DNA of 64,000 bases, from contig CM114274.1 of the NCBI GenBank assembly GCA_050084515.1, positions 25,854,001-25,918,000 of the forward strand. Direction: 5' to 3'. The notes beneath the pieces were generated by a model. It was given only the letters and a program-made list of their open reading frames with translations. It had not been told where the DNA came from and did no database searches. This DNA comes from Blasia pusilla (lineage: Eukaryota; Marchantiophyta; Marchantiopsida; Blasiales). The translations under genes were made by a program, and so were the position numbers. Positions 10,780 through 21,584 of the stretch are shown here, piece after piece (within the stretch, counting starts at the first letter, position 1; each line of letters starts with the position of its first letter).

Positions 10780-11513
10780 CGGAACCGTCTGGCCCGCTGT
10801 AGGATCCGATCTCGCTCTCTAGCACCCACAGTGCTCGCAACGCTGCTAGTACGAAGGTACTCCAAGACTACTCCATCATCATGAATATCTCGGCTACCTG
10901 TTGTCTCCTCACTAGCCTCAAGATCCAAGGACTCTCCATTAGACCTCGCCATCGAAGTCTCCACACTCTGGCTCTCCATAGCCAACATGCCTAAATAGGC
11001 TGACGCGTGCCATCCTGGCACCGACTCCTCATCACTCTCTCCATGCCATCGAGCTCTAGTCGCATTTCGCTGACTCGGACATGGGTTACGACTCAACCCA
11101 TCTGGATCTTGGTTGAGCGTCCCAAGTCTATGGACCACCTGAAAATCATACTCCTGCAACAACAGAGCCCATCTCGCAAGCTTCCGTGTAAGCTTGCCGG
11201 ACTCCATCAACCACTTCAGTGGTTGATGATCAGTGATGATGGTAAAGGGGTTGCCAAATAAGTAACACCTGAAATGCGCGACAGCCCACACCGCAGCCAA
11301 GCACTCACCCTCATACGAGCTGTATTTCGCCTCTGCAGAAATAGCGTTGTTCGAGCGGCTAGCGTAAGCCACCACGAACTCTCTACCCTCATCATCATGT
11401 TGGGTGAGCACCGCTCCAAGCCCCAACATGCTCCAATCTGTGTGCAATTGGAAAGGACGCCCCTTGATCGGTCTCCTCAAGATGGACGCAGACGTCAACC
11501 TGTCCTTGAGCAA
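10659..11513 (-). CDS. pol: Element B RNase H and integrase N-terminal linker
   Basis: A 284-residue open frame. RNase H blocks: QLHTDWSMLGLGAVLTQ (first Asp), YEGECLAAVWAVAHFRCYL (Glu), TIITDHQPLKWLM (Asp) and LNQDPDGLSRNP (last Asp). RNase H removes the RNA template during reverse transcription. The following ~150 residues are an acidic linker leading to the integrase zinc domain (LVQHAHRSW). Upstream it is joined to RT by a deletion near 11543, so the RT thumb/connection is missing. It is part of the pol polyprotein rather than a separate gene. Confidence 0.88.
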   Translation of the reverse strand: MLKDRLTSASILRRPIKGRPFQLHTDWSMLGLGAVLTQHDDEGREFVVAYASRSNNAISAEAKYSSYEGECLAAVWAVAHFRCYLFGNPFTIITDHQPLKWLMESGKLTRKLARWALLLQEYDFQVVHRLGTLNQDPDGLSRNPCPSQRNATRARWHGESDEESVPGWHASAYLGMLAMESQSVETSMARSNGESLDLEASEETTGSRDIHDDGVVLEYLRTSSVASTVGARERDRILQRARRFRWEGTHVLRVWEDGRVCVVPHPSLRARLVQHAHRSWVTFG

Positions 11514-11542
11514 CTGAAATGCTCGCTCCTGCCCAAGTACTC

Positions 11543-12319
11543 AATCTGGTCGTAGAAGAACTTGCACTTGCCTGGATGTAGCTTCAGCGCATGTAATTGC
11601 AATCGTCAAAGCACCTCCTCTAGATGTCGCTCATGCTCCTCGACCGTGGCGCTAAAGACTACGATGTCATCAATATAACACCTAGCAAAATCCAGACCAG
11701 CCAAGATCCTATCCATGACCCTTTGAAACTCAGCCGGGGCGTTCTTTAACCCAAATTGTAAGAACCGCCACTAGTACAAACAATCCTTCCCGTGAGGATC
11801 GATGCCCCAAAATGCCATCTTATGCCTGTCCTCCAATCTGATAGGCAGCTGATGGTATCCGGCTCGCAAATCCAATGAACTGAAGATCTTTGCGTGACCA
11901 ATCGCATCAAAGATCTCCTCAGGGGTGGGCATGGCATACCTATCGGACTTCGTATGCCAATTGATAGGTCGATAATCCCCACACATCCGCCTATCCGTCC
12001 AGTTGCCATGCACATCCTTCTTGGCGGGCATGACAGTGGCAGATACATACTCCCGATGCGACATCTCCACTAGTCATGCTCTGACCAAGTCCTGGCTCCT
12101 ACTCTAAATCAAAGCCCTCTCCATATCACTGTACCTGTAGGATCTTCGGAAGATCGGCGTATCACTCGACAACTCAATGCGGATCCCGGCTCCCTTCAGC
12201 GTACCCAAATCCTCCATGCTAAACGCAAAGCAGCTCCTACAACTCCTGAGGAACTGATGTATTCGGCGCCGCTCTCCTCGTGTCAACTTAGGGCCCATAT
12301 ATGGCTCCCAAGTCTCCAT
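11543..12319 (-). pseudogene. pol: Element B reverse transcriptase, interrupted
   Basis: The 12319-12104 frame carries the RT lead-in (METWEPYMGPKLTRGERRRI, ELSSDTPIFRRSYRYSDMER). The 12070-11771 frame carries fingers and palm: ATVMPAKKDVHGNWTDRR, CGDYRPIN, YAMPTPEEIFDAI, FSSLDLRAGYHQLPI with the first Asp, FWGIDPHGKDCLYQW. The Y-I-D-D catalytic box is at about 11663-11680. Stops occur between 12070 and 12104 and near 11770. Compared with copy C (about 50083-50280), roughly 190 bases are missing at 11543, with GG at the joint, removing the connection between palm and RNase H. RT would copy the element RNA; this copy cannot. Confidence 0.88.
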
Positions 12320-12616
12320 CGTGACTACGGTAGGACTCTCCGGCGCAGGTATCGATGGTTGCTATGGTGCAATCCCGTCTCGAACAACAACACTCGGCCG
12401 CTCTCTTGCATCTAATTGCAAACTCTGATCTCCTCCACGTGCAGTGCCCGAAACCACGCTCGATGTTGTGGCTATCATCTCCTTGCGTACCTGCAAAACA
12501 TCCCAAGAAGTCCAAGGGTGTCTCTCTCGATCTCCTCGGGTCTCGCCCCCAGCCACTGCCTCCACCGTCTCGGTAGGCATGGGGCTCACCAACGCAACCC
12601 CTGTGACCTGTCGCGA
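12320..12616 (-). other. Element B DNMT-RT spacer
   Basis: Linker between the methyltransferase and RT. Short frames read on the minus strand include LVSPMPTETVEAVAGG and HPWTSWDVLQVRKEMIA. Equivalent sequence occurs in copy C (about 48984-49300) and fragment F (58130-58470), so it is part of the polyprotein. No domain recognised. Confidence 0.55.
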
Positions 12617-13938
12617 TCACATACGACGTTGCTCAGCCACTCCCAAGCTGAGGATCCATGTCAAGCAGTTTAGGTCCATCACCTGACCCAAGACATGGCG
12701 TCGTGATGCCTCTGACATTGACGGTACTGCCGTCACTCCTGTGGGAAATCCCATTGCTCGCTCTCTCTCGTCGGCGTTGGGCTCCACTAACCGCTGAACC
12801 TCGTCATCCCAAACCAAGCCAGGACCGGCCTCCTTGTATGCATAGGAAGCGGGAAAACTCACAAACGTGGGCAAGGCTGCCCGCGGCCTGCCTACCCTGT
12901 TGACCATAGTCAACGTTGGTCGATCATCGTGCCTCACTGCCTGTGATTGACGACCTGGATCCAGAATGGAATCCACTAAAAAATGGGAGGGGCGCTCCAC
13001 TCTCGCATACGCCCTCCGTAACACCGCATGGGGTACCAAGTTGGTCCACCATAGACGCGGGCGATGGGCTCTAGAACCTACACTCGCCGCATCCAAGAAC
13101 ACTATTGGGCCGATCCAGGCACGTACCTGATGAGCACTCGTCACCACCCGTGACTTGAGTCTCCTAAGATTGGCACATTCTCCAAAATGTAGGCTGGAGA
13201 ACAAGATTGGTGCTCCTGCAACTGCCGTAAGACCCTCAACATCTCCTAAAACAACCTGGACCGAGTGTCAGCCAACCCGCTCCCTTGTCCAACACTTGAT
13301 TGGCCGTGATATGGCCAACCAGCAATGATCAAATCAATGGTCCCTACCCGCTCTAAGTCCTGTGCCCCCAACAACGAAATATCCCTCGGTAGGGAACTCT
13401 GATACCCTTGTACTACGGAAGGAGAAAATAAGTCGAGAAAACATAGGCGTAATTGTGCCACATGTCGTAGTGAGACGCGCCTCGCAACATCATCACTCTC
13501 CACATTAAGGTACTGCTGTACTCGCACTCCTACCTGCAAAACAACAGCTAACCCGGTGCTAATCCCTCCAAAGAGATCTAACACTCGAATACCCTCCTCC
13601 GGGGTACACCACACAATGGGTGTGATATCCAAGGGTGTCATCGTAGCACTCCTTGCTACCTCGGGTTCCTCAGACCCGTCACGCTCCGGTGCAAACGCCT
13701 CGCTCCACGCGGTCTGCACGTGCTCATCTGCCAATCGTCGAAGCTCCTTAGTCGAGCCCCACATCGGCACCTCTCCTCCACGGAATGATGCACCTACCAT
13801 AACACTCCTCTCCATAGAAATATCAGGAACGGAAGTATCCTCTGCATGGACATGTCCCTCAATCAAATCACTAGGCCAAGTGATGGCATTGCTAAATGCT
13901 GCTAAGGTCGCCATCTCTCCTGGCCGTTGCTCGATCAT
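12617..13938 (-). pseudogene. Element B cytosine-5 DNA methyltransferase domain
   Basis: Two frames (13938-13246 and 13204-12617) make one methyltransferase. Motif I (SAM binding) is DLFGGISTG at 13552-13578. Motif IV is IIAGWPYHGQSS at about 13297-13326; the catalytic Cys of P-C-Q is Tyr here, while copies C, D and F keep PC. TAG replaces a Trp codon just after RLF (near 13246). Motif VI ENV lies near 13180 one frame away. Motif VIII reads SRAHRPRLWWTN, motif IX-like ERERAMGFPTGVT, and motif X SEASRRHVLGQVMDLNC. The I-IV-VI-VIII-X order is canonical, as in DNMT3, not rearranged as in plant DRM enzymes. It would methylate cytosines in DNA; this copy is dead. Confidence 0.9.
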
Positions 13939-13986
13939 TGCACCTGTGAATCAAACAAGTAATGAGCTAAGGCGCCCATCACCTGA

Positions 13987-14955
13987 CTACCATCCTGGTC
14001 TGTAGGACGCTGACTCCTCCCAGTAATCCAGGGAAAACCCCATCGGGTATAACACTGCTCCACCAACCAAGACGTCGTAGGACTGTGCATCAGTCACTAT
14101 CGTCTTGGCCCGCACCACAGACTCATCAGTAGGATGTCTCGAGCGAATCCTCACCACGACCTCTTGTCGGGTGAGATACTGTGTGGTACTCGCTCCACCC
14201 AAGGATGTCTGTATCCGGAATGGAAAATGCTCCACATCGGCTCGCGTCAAGCCCAATCCTCTGAATGACGCTTTCCCCAACATCAGGGGTTGCGCTCCTG
14301 ATATTGGGGACAACAAGACACGCTGCGGACTAAAAGCTCTACCTCCAGGACTTACCAATTGGAAGACCTCTCCTTGGTTATCCAGCAACACAACACCAGG
14401 AGAAGCCATGGCACGCTCTATCGCGGGTCTAGCGGGCATCTTCGCCATTCTAGCAGCCGCAGCCTGCCATGAATCTGACGTGGACGGTCCGAGCATCCGC
14501 TCCAAGGGCAGGTCCATCACCTCCTCTGCAATCACCTCTGAACGTGAGGCAGGAACTCCAACTCCGCGCTCACATAGCGACGCGGCCAACCAAAACGCCT
14601 CGACGGGCGTACCCCCCAACGTCATAACATCGGAAGCAGAAAATAAATGAGTGCGGTACACAACGATGGCCGCCCCCAACAATGTGCTCGACACATGCCC
14701 CTCCTGAGCATCAACAATAGGAGTCGTCGCACTTGCTTCTCCCATCACCCTCCGTGCCTGCACACCAACAACATCACCAACTCTCAAGGAACTTTGATGA
14801 GGACCCATCGATGGGGTCCTCATCGCTTCGGACAACGTGAAAGACTGAGGAAGCCTAGTCTGTTTTTGGCTTCCCCTTGCTGTGGATCCAACTCTGCGGT
14901 TGCTCCACGCGTCACAACTGCAGCGGCCTCCATCTGGGCAACCCCGCACATCCAA
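13987..14955 (-). CDS. Element B gag-pol junction and aspartic protease region
   Basis: A 322-residue open frame. The C-terminal half resembles a retropepsin: VLLSPISGAQPLMLGKA, PFRIQTSLGG, then SYDVLVGGAVLYPMGFSLD and YWEESASYRPGW. Copies C (47329-47373) and D (about 53870-53915, minus) read VDSGAQPL/LDSGAQPL at the active site, so B has lost the catalytic Asp through a small local change. The N-terminal half (TRLPQSFTLSEAMRTPSMGP, PLERMLGPSTSDSWQ) is a family-specific linker of unknown role. Protease would cut the polyprotein. Confidence 0.78.
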   Translation of the reverse strand: MDVRGCPDGGRCSCDAWSNRRVGSTARGSQKQTRLPQSFTLSEAMRTPSMGPHQSSLRVGDVVGVQARRVMGEASATTPIVDAQEGHVSSTLLGAAIVVYRTHLFSASDVMTLGGTPVEAFWLAASLCERGVGVPASRSEVIAEEVMDLPLERMLGPSTSDSWQAAAARMAKMPARPAIERAMASPGVVLLDNQGEVFQLVSPGGRAFSPQRVLLSPISGAQPLMLGKASFRGLGLTRADVEHFPFRIQTSLGGASTTQYLTRQEVVVRIRSRHPTDESVVRAKTIVTDAQSYDVLVGGAVLYPMGFSLDYWEESASYRPGW

Positions 14956-15019
14956 AAAGGATTCTCCAGATCTCTAGCTGCTCCATATGATGTCGATGCC
15001 ACGGATCCGGCATCGGGTA

Positions 15020-16408
15020 ACCTCAATGCCATAGCGACAATCTGCTCATGTAGCTATTGTATCTGAGCAGCCATCCCAGCCTCACGTCTCGCGTCTCCCT
15101 CGGCGCATCTAGGTGGTGGTACTCTACCTCCTCCACGGGCAACACCACCACCTTGTTGGGCAACTCCAACTCCTCGTCCCCCAACGGGACCACATGGTGC
15201 ACGATCTCTAGGCCCACTCGGACTGGCTACTCGCTCTGGTGCCCTCTCTGGCCCTCGGTCCAAACGTAACTCAGGATGTAAACTGAAACACTTGGCACGT
15301 GTATGACCATACCTCTGACAATAGTCACATTGATAACCTCCTGGTGCAGCACCATCTCCTCCTCCATGCTAAGGCATACGTCCATGACCCTAACGAGTGC
15401 AATGGCGCTGATGATGGGATCCACCACATGATCAACAAGTAATAGTAGGCGGCTGCTGTTGAACCACAATGAAGGCGCAGGTCTCTGTGCCACGGGCTCC
15501 TAGTATCCTCCTTGAGCTCGTGGTGCCACACTTAACCTATCTGGGAGTCCACGTTGCTACACAGGTGGTGCAGCCAATCGCGACTACTCTCACCCAGAAC
15601 TCATGGTGGCTACGCTCTCCTCCGCCATGTTGCGCTCAATGTTCTTGGCGGTCCTAAAAACATCTCTCAACGTAGGGGAGGTGTTCATAAGAAGCACCCC
15701 CTCCCGCATCCGTGGCCGCAGGGTCTGGTCCAGCATCGCGTATCATGACTGGATAGCCTGAGCCTCTGTCACCCCCTGAGTGACGTTGATCAACCGGCGC
15801 AAGCGAGTGTAAGCCTCACGTAAACTCTCACCCAGCCGCCTCTGGAAGTTGTGGATGCTCCGCAACTTTTCCGTCCGTATCCCTTGGTAGCTTGCCCTCA
15901 ACTCAGCAAAGAACTCAACCACGGGGTTGAACCTGGGACGAACCCGACTAGACGGTGCAACTGCTCCAGTGCAAGTGACCCCTTCTAAAACATCACTAGT
16001 GGAAGAGGAATTAGCCTCTCCTGACTCCTCCTCCTCATCTGGGAATGACTCCGTCCATGACACATAGTGTGGGTCGTAGTAGAGTCGCCATGCCTCAATC
16101 TCCTGGGCATATCTGTGGGAAAACTCATGGTAATCGTCCATGGATGCCCCCTCTAAATGTTGGAACATACCATTCCATGTTGTAAACGGGTTGAACTCTC
16201 TAGAGTTCCTGACCCACTGGGAGTTGCACCAACTCCTAAACTCTGCTATGAAATCATGCAACTCAATCGTACCTACTGCACCTGAAAACCTACGCGGTCC
16301 TCTACCCCGGTCGTCCATCTCGTATGCCCAACTGGTAGGACCACTCACAATGTGTGGCGATGTGCTCACAAATTCCTCTACATCCTCCCCCTCGTCTGAT
16401 GATGACAC
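15020..16408 (-). pseudogene. gag: Element B gag, interrupted
   Basis: The 16408-15743 frame gives 221 residues with the acidic N-terminus (SSSDEGEDVEEF), a core (GTIELHDFIAEFRSWC, FNPVVEFFAELRASYQG, SLREAYTRLRRLINVTQG). A TGA replaces the Trp codon after AIQS at 15743. The remainder, including two zinc knuckles (around 15300-15450), is spread over frames. The open frame begins at a GTG codon; the first in-frame ATG is about 30 codons in (EMDDRG). Copy C keeps the whole gag open and is the better reference. Confidence 0.88.
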
Positions 16409-18632
16409 AGAAGGAGGTCGAGGTGGTCCCCTGAAGTGAAGACATTCGGAACCTCATGCCACTCCGCGTAAAACCTCTAGAGCTACTCTCAGGTTCACCA
16501 CCTCGCCTCTCAAAGTCCCGAACGGACGCCGTGATGACCCTTGTGCCTTTCTCACCCGATCACTCTTGCCTCGCGAGTAATCCCTCAATCACTCATCCCA
16601 AACATGCGGCACTCGATCTACACTCTCCCTCCCCGAGACATGTAACGTGCGGCAATAAGCGGCGTGGTGCGGTAAATCGACCAGGCTATCATTTCATCGA
16701 CAACCTACCCTCAACTCCGGATATCCCACACAGGTCTATGTCCCCTAAATCACATACATAAATAATGCTCTTAGCATCCACACACCCAATATCCCCAAAT
16801 AAACTACCCAAATCCCAGAATCCCTCACACGTGCAGGGTAAAGGACTAGAATGGGTAACCTGAACACATGTCGATGTCGCTCCTCAGCAACTGTGAATCT
16901 CGACCCCAACTCGGTCGTGGAGACAACTCCTCCAATCAGCAAATCATACTCCTCCCGTACTGACGTTGCTCAAAACTCCTCGATAGATGGTGCAGTTCCA
17001 GCGGAACGGTGCGGAGTTGCATGCGGCACGGAACGGCTACGAACGGCACGGCCCTCGATGATGGGATGCGGCACGCGGCGGCATACCCTCCTCAATCAAC
17101 AATAAACCCACACTCAGCTCCACAATGCCGGAGCGGCTCCGCGATCAAGATGGTGCGGTGTGGCCACGAGCGGCACGACGCGGCAATCGGCGGCGTGTTG
17201 CGGCTACGGGCGTCACGGCACGGTACCCGATTGTCGTTGAGCGGCTACCAATCACAACATAACAGCAGGAAATCAAAACTCAAACACTATAACATGAGAT
17301 CATATGCCATCATAGGTTGATGATGGTGGCGGCCAAAACAAAGTACGTGATGGCGACGCAAGTCCGAGAATCAACAAACGTTGTGGAAGACCCTCCACTC
17401 CGTAACGGCGGCAATGGCAACCAAGGGTGGACAATGGACGGTGGACCATTGACGGTGACGGTGGACCGTTGATGGTGACGGACTAATGGTGATGGTGACG
17501 GTTGACCGTTGACGGTGAGTATGACGGCGACGGCCGCTGCCGGTGTGGCGGCTGGTTTAGGGTTTGCACAATTTAACCCTAAAAATCGCCTAGCAATGGC
17601 AGTTTTGCAAGATTGACCATAACTTTTTTCTCGCAACTCCAAATTATGCATTTTTTGTTGCACAACGTGCACAGCTTCACGATCTACGTTAGTTTCAAAA
17701 AATATTTGGAATCGAACATTCCTGTAAAACCTGACGGGGATTGTCGTAAAGCCCAATGTCTCTTTCTTCTACCCAACATTCAGCAGCACTTCCGCGCTGA
17801 TTCCTCTCAACAAAAACATTAAACTTATAAAAATGCAAATCAGCAAGCGACATGGTGCTTCCAAAAGCACCGGCATGGGGCAACCCGCCCCCATAGTCAA
17901 TCCCTATCAGAAATTGGGCAGCGCTTCCGCGTGCCACTCTTCCACACGAAAAATCGGCAAATGCAAAGAACAATCCAAGCAACCCTTGCTCCGATGAGCA
18001 CTCCCATGAGCTGTTGAACGGGGAACACGGTCCCCAACCTGCAAAAACAGCGAGTGACCAGCGAGCTCCCCCATGAAGCTCTCTCACTCTCTCATTCTCG
18101 CATTCTCTCACATTCTCTCTTTATAAAGTAAGATCCAATCTCTCTCTACACAATCTGACACCATAGCTCTCGAAGGTGTGCACTCTCTCTCATGTCAAAC
18201 CAAACCCACTCTCCTAATGAGAGGCTTGGGTTACACTCACAAGGCAAGGGACCATAGCTCCGCCGCCTCATGCCAAGAGGTTCAACAAAGAGAGAATGAG
18301 CTCTCAAGCTCTCTCTACTTGGGATATATACCCCTCCCCTCTCCCAAGCTCCCTCCATGGTAACCTATTCTCCCAAGTCACCTCTTTGGCTCTTGACCTG
18401 ATGTAGGAGGTCAAGGGCTACTTACCAAAAATAGAAAGTAGATCATATACTCAAAATGGTACTTACCTGAAATAGTAAGTTCCTCAATGTGGCTCCAAAT
18501 GAGCCAAAACGAAGGGGAAACCTGCTCTCTCAGGTTTCCCGGGGCCTCAGCAAGTCATCCTTGACCTCGTAGGCCTTTCCTCCACTACTCTTGAAGACGC
18601 TCTACTAGATCTCACCGATGTAGAGCGTTACA
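16409..18632 (-). other. Element B 5' terminus and long leader
   Basis: About 2.2 kb from the 5' end to gag, shared with copies C (43008-45244) and D (62141-64000). Contents on the minus strand in order: T terminus, a stretch with TAGGTAAGTACC, GA-rich microsatellite (about 18065-18155), two AGCGCTGCC-type repeats (about 17780 and 17930), a GACGGTTGACC minisatellite (17430-17530), and a degenerate CGGCACGGC repeat zone (16990-17230). No iMet primer site (TGGTATC) is visible. No long open frame. Likely promoter and untranslated leader. Confidence 0.7.
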
Positions 18633-18694
18633 TTTAATTTTTAGCCAATGATCAATGTCACGTCCTTTAGATTGATCATTGGCTAAAAATTAAA
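18633..18694. repeat. Perfect fold-back at right edge of element B
   Basis: Two perfect 23-base inverted arms (18633-18655 and 18672-18694) flank a 16-base spacer (18656-18671) reading TGTCACGTCCTTTAGA. The spacer equals the family's 5' terminal bases. The right arm is host sequence running into repeat R1. The left arm is its inverted copy, placed between the spacer and B's 5' end. Confidence 0.9.
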
Positions 18695-19005
18695 AGTAAT
18701 GTTCCACTCTCGAAGATGATAGTAAAATTTTTTCCTAATAATTGGAATTATATATTACACATGGTGGACAATATTTACCTTTTGTGTTCAAAATCTATGG
18801 GTTCATATTCATTGAATGCATCACCAATCCTTTCTCTTGGTAGGCTAGAAGGATCTTTTCTACATTTAAAGAGGGAAAAATCACAAAGCCACATGTGGGA
18901 CTAGTAAGCTCAAATAAGATTAATATGGAGTCACAATAGAGAAAATAAGTTCAAGTTAACAAGCAAGAATGTCATGACTTGTCCATAAATAAGTCATCAT
19001 TGAGT
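18688..19005 (+). repeat. Dispersed repeat R1, copy 2
   Basis: Direct copy of 7072-7380 with a few per cent to perhaps 10 per cent differences by eye. Begins inside the right arm of the fold-back at B's edge. Confidence 0.8.
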
Positions 19006-19021
19006 TATTTATCACTCATCA

Positions 19022-19440
19022 TTGACTTACGTCCGTCCGCAACCAGGCCCGCACGACGAGCTTGGTCCCCATTGGATGGGCTCAGGACTACACTCGTTGC
19101 GTGGCCCGCAACTGCAAGGCGGGCTCAAGCCCACATAGGGCCCACCACCAGCCCACTATGTAGGCCCTGCGTGGGCCTAAGCCCGCCGTGTGGGCCATGC
19201 ACGAACATGGACATGCCCACGGACACGGACTTTGTCCACATGCAAGCTTGGAGCCTGCCGAAGCCTTCCGCGTAGACCTAGGCGAACAGAGACCCCACCC
19301 GTTGCATGGCCCGCAACTGCAAGGCGGGCTCAAGCCCATGTAGGGCCGCCACCAGCCCACCATGTGGGCCCTGCACGAGCCTAAGCCCGTCGTGTGGGCC
19401 ATGCAACATGTGCGGGCCATAGGTACCCAAGCTTGTATGG
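19022..19440 (+). repeat. GC-rich repeat R2, copy 2, with tandem unit
   Basis: Related to 8632-8830. Contains two tandem units of about 105 bases, 205 bases apart (from 19096 and from 19301), both reading GTTGC.TGGCCCGCAACTGC and AAGGCGGGCTCAAGCCCA. The GGGCC/CCCGC richness contrasts with the AT-rich surroundings. Reading frames across it (for example 19088-19444) are low-complexity artefacts. Confidence 0.75.
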
Positions 19441-21584
19441 ACATGTTCGTCCATAGGAGAGATAGAAGTCCGTGGACATGGACATGTCTGCGTATACAAA
19501 CTTTTTTCGTGTGTAACCCTGCACCTAGCTAATGTCTAAAGACTTTGAATAAGGTTGAATCTTGACATCACCAAGAAGGTAAAATGAAAACTACAAGTAT
19601 CTTTGAGAATATGGATGTCTAAGAGATAGTGAAGCATATGGAGCATAAGAAAGGCATAAAACTATTCATACTAAGCCAAGTTGGACAATATATTCTAATA
19701 TAGTAAGAAAGAGACAAAATCAATCTCTACACCGTACTTAAGTAAACCTAATGTTGTGGAACTAATTAGTAGAAGTAGAGGTTGGATATGTCCAAATAGA
19801 AAGTATAAACATAATTTTTGACTTTTATATGAAAAAATATAATGTGAAAAAATCACTCGAATATATAATAAATCTTGAAGATACAAAATGGCCGAGTAGT
19901 TCATAGGTGCATGCATAGTAGAACTTTGATGGAACCCAAATATGGAGAAAGCTTAACATACAAGAGTATGCTATTGTTATGATTCCTCAACTTTATCGCT
20001 ACTTAGGAAACTAGGGTTTTTGACCTATCTTGCATGAGGATTCCGAACACCATGATGCAAGATAGGGTTATATCATTCTAGTAACGCTATTTCATAAACC
20101 ACATATGTCATATTACTATGATTCCTTTCACATTTGAGTGGGGAACATCAATTTAGGTTTCTCCATATGCAAAGGGGCCGCTTTGATTAGTGGTGAAAAA
20201 TAAGAAGTGGATGTTGAGCATGACAATCCAATATTTTAATAGGTAAAATGATTACAACTAGTACAAATGAGGCTTTAGTCTAATGGCTAGGTATAAATGG
20301 AGGAATTTGCAAAGGACCAAAACATGTAAGGTTGTGTATTTGGTGGCGATGGATTGTAAAAGCACCACAAAATCTAGGGAGAAGTGCACTAACGTGTCAA
20401 GATATTTATGAGGACAAAGTGCCCGAAGATGAAAAGAATTACACGTTGTAGAGGGCTCGTGTTACAGTGGATAGGTGCTAAAATAGAATAATTGAATTGA
20501 TGTAGAAAAGTTACATAGGAGGAAAATTATTTTATGTGTGATGTGTCTGGCTACATCTCAACGACATAATGACTTCACTATAGAAGAAGATTCAATGTTA
20601 TGATAATCTTCACAAAAGACAATGATTCATCCTACTAGATAATCAAATGTATGGAACTACGAGGAAAAGTTTCCACACTTTCAATTCCTTACCAACATAG
20701 TTGCATAAAAATGGACAAATCTTTCCCTAGGACGTACAAGTCTAGATATATCCGTAGACATTAAACCATGTTAATTTTAAACTTGTTATCAATGCATGGA
20801 TAGACATTAAACCATATCTAGTGCAATCAAACATCCATTGCAAGAGGTAGGGCCCACACTTTGAGAGGAGCCCTAATCTAAAACTGTCATAGATCCTTGT
20901 TCTCTATCAATTGTAGCAACAAAATGGATCCAAGACATATAATAATAAGGATAGAATATATTGATAGAGAAGTCTCATCCGCCATTACTCCTTCTCCTCT
21001 ATAAATTATAACAACAAGATGGATGGAAGCAAGTAGATAAGACACATAATAACTTGAAGAATGAAAAGCAAGAAAACGAGAAGTGTTTGGGCTCTAGTTA
21101 GTACACTAGGAGGATTGCAAGGACAAAACAAAAAAGAAATAATCAAGATATTTGTCCTTGGGCATTCATGCACTGCATTGATGGTAGCTTTTACTTGCAA
21201 CTAGATTCATGGAGATTCTTCACCAATGATAACTTTCCAAAATCCCTATAATAAGATATCAATATCCTTGCATTGGGCATACTCTTACGCTCCCTACTTA
21301 ACAATAAAAATACTTGATGAGATGAAAGAAAAATTAGGAAGAAAATTTTTGCCCGAGTGAGATCTCCATTGGGTGCTCAAAATGGCATCCCTAGCCCCAT
21401 AAGACAAAGACATCCTCCCCAATAGTATCCACATGGCATGCTCAAAATAACGTCCTTGGCCTCTATTGTAGAGACTCATGTAACCCTAGGGTTTGGATGT
21501 GGCCAAATGTAATCTAGCAGTTCGGATATGGCCAAATTATAGTCTATTGAGGTGGACACTGTACAGTCTATTGTAAAGAAAAAT
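19441..21584. other. AT-rich spacer
   Basis: No coding region recognised. A fragment at about 19980-20150 is, on the minus strand, a relative of the LTR of element H (shared GGAATCATAGTAATATGAC, ACCCTAGTTTCC). A short stretch near 20700-20760 resembles 8383-8440. Nothing else seen. Confidence 0.5.

Larger units (their letters stand above)
8858..18632 (-). mobile_element. Element B: DNMT- and PHD-encoding Ty3/gypsy
   Basis: A 9.8 kb element read on the minus strand. Its 5' end is at 18632 (TGTAACG). Order: long leader, gag, protease, DNA cytosine methyltransferase, RT, RNase H, integrase, PHD finger, polypurine-like tract, then terminal modules S2, AC, T and S1. Copies C (43008-53086) and D (36504 onward) share this order, so it is a family property. 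B is damaged by a gag nonsense codon, a DNMT nonsense codon and frameshift, and an RT deletion, but protease-region and integrase frames are long. No matching target duplication is visible, and the right border carries a fold-back. Confidence 0.92.

Noticed and set aside
12617-13938. The methyltransferase as a host DNMT or DRM gene into which a transposon inserted
   Set aside because: The same domain lies in the same place between protease and RT in B, C, D and F, so it belongs to the element. Motif order is canonical, not DRM-like.
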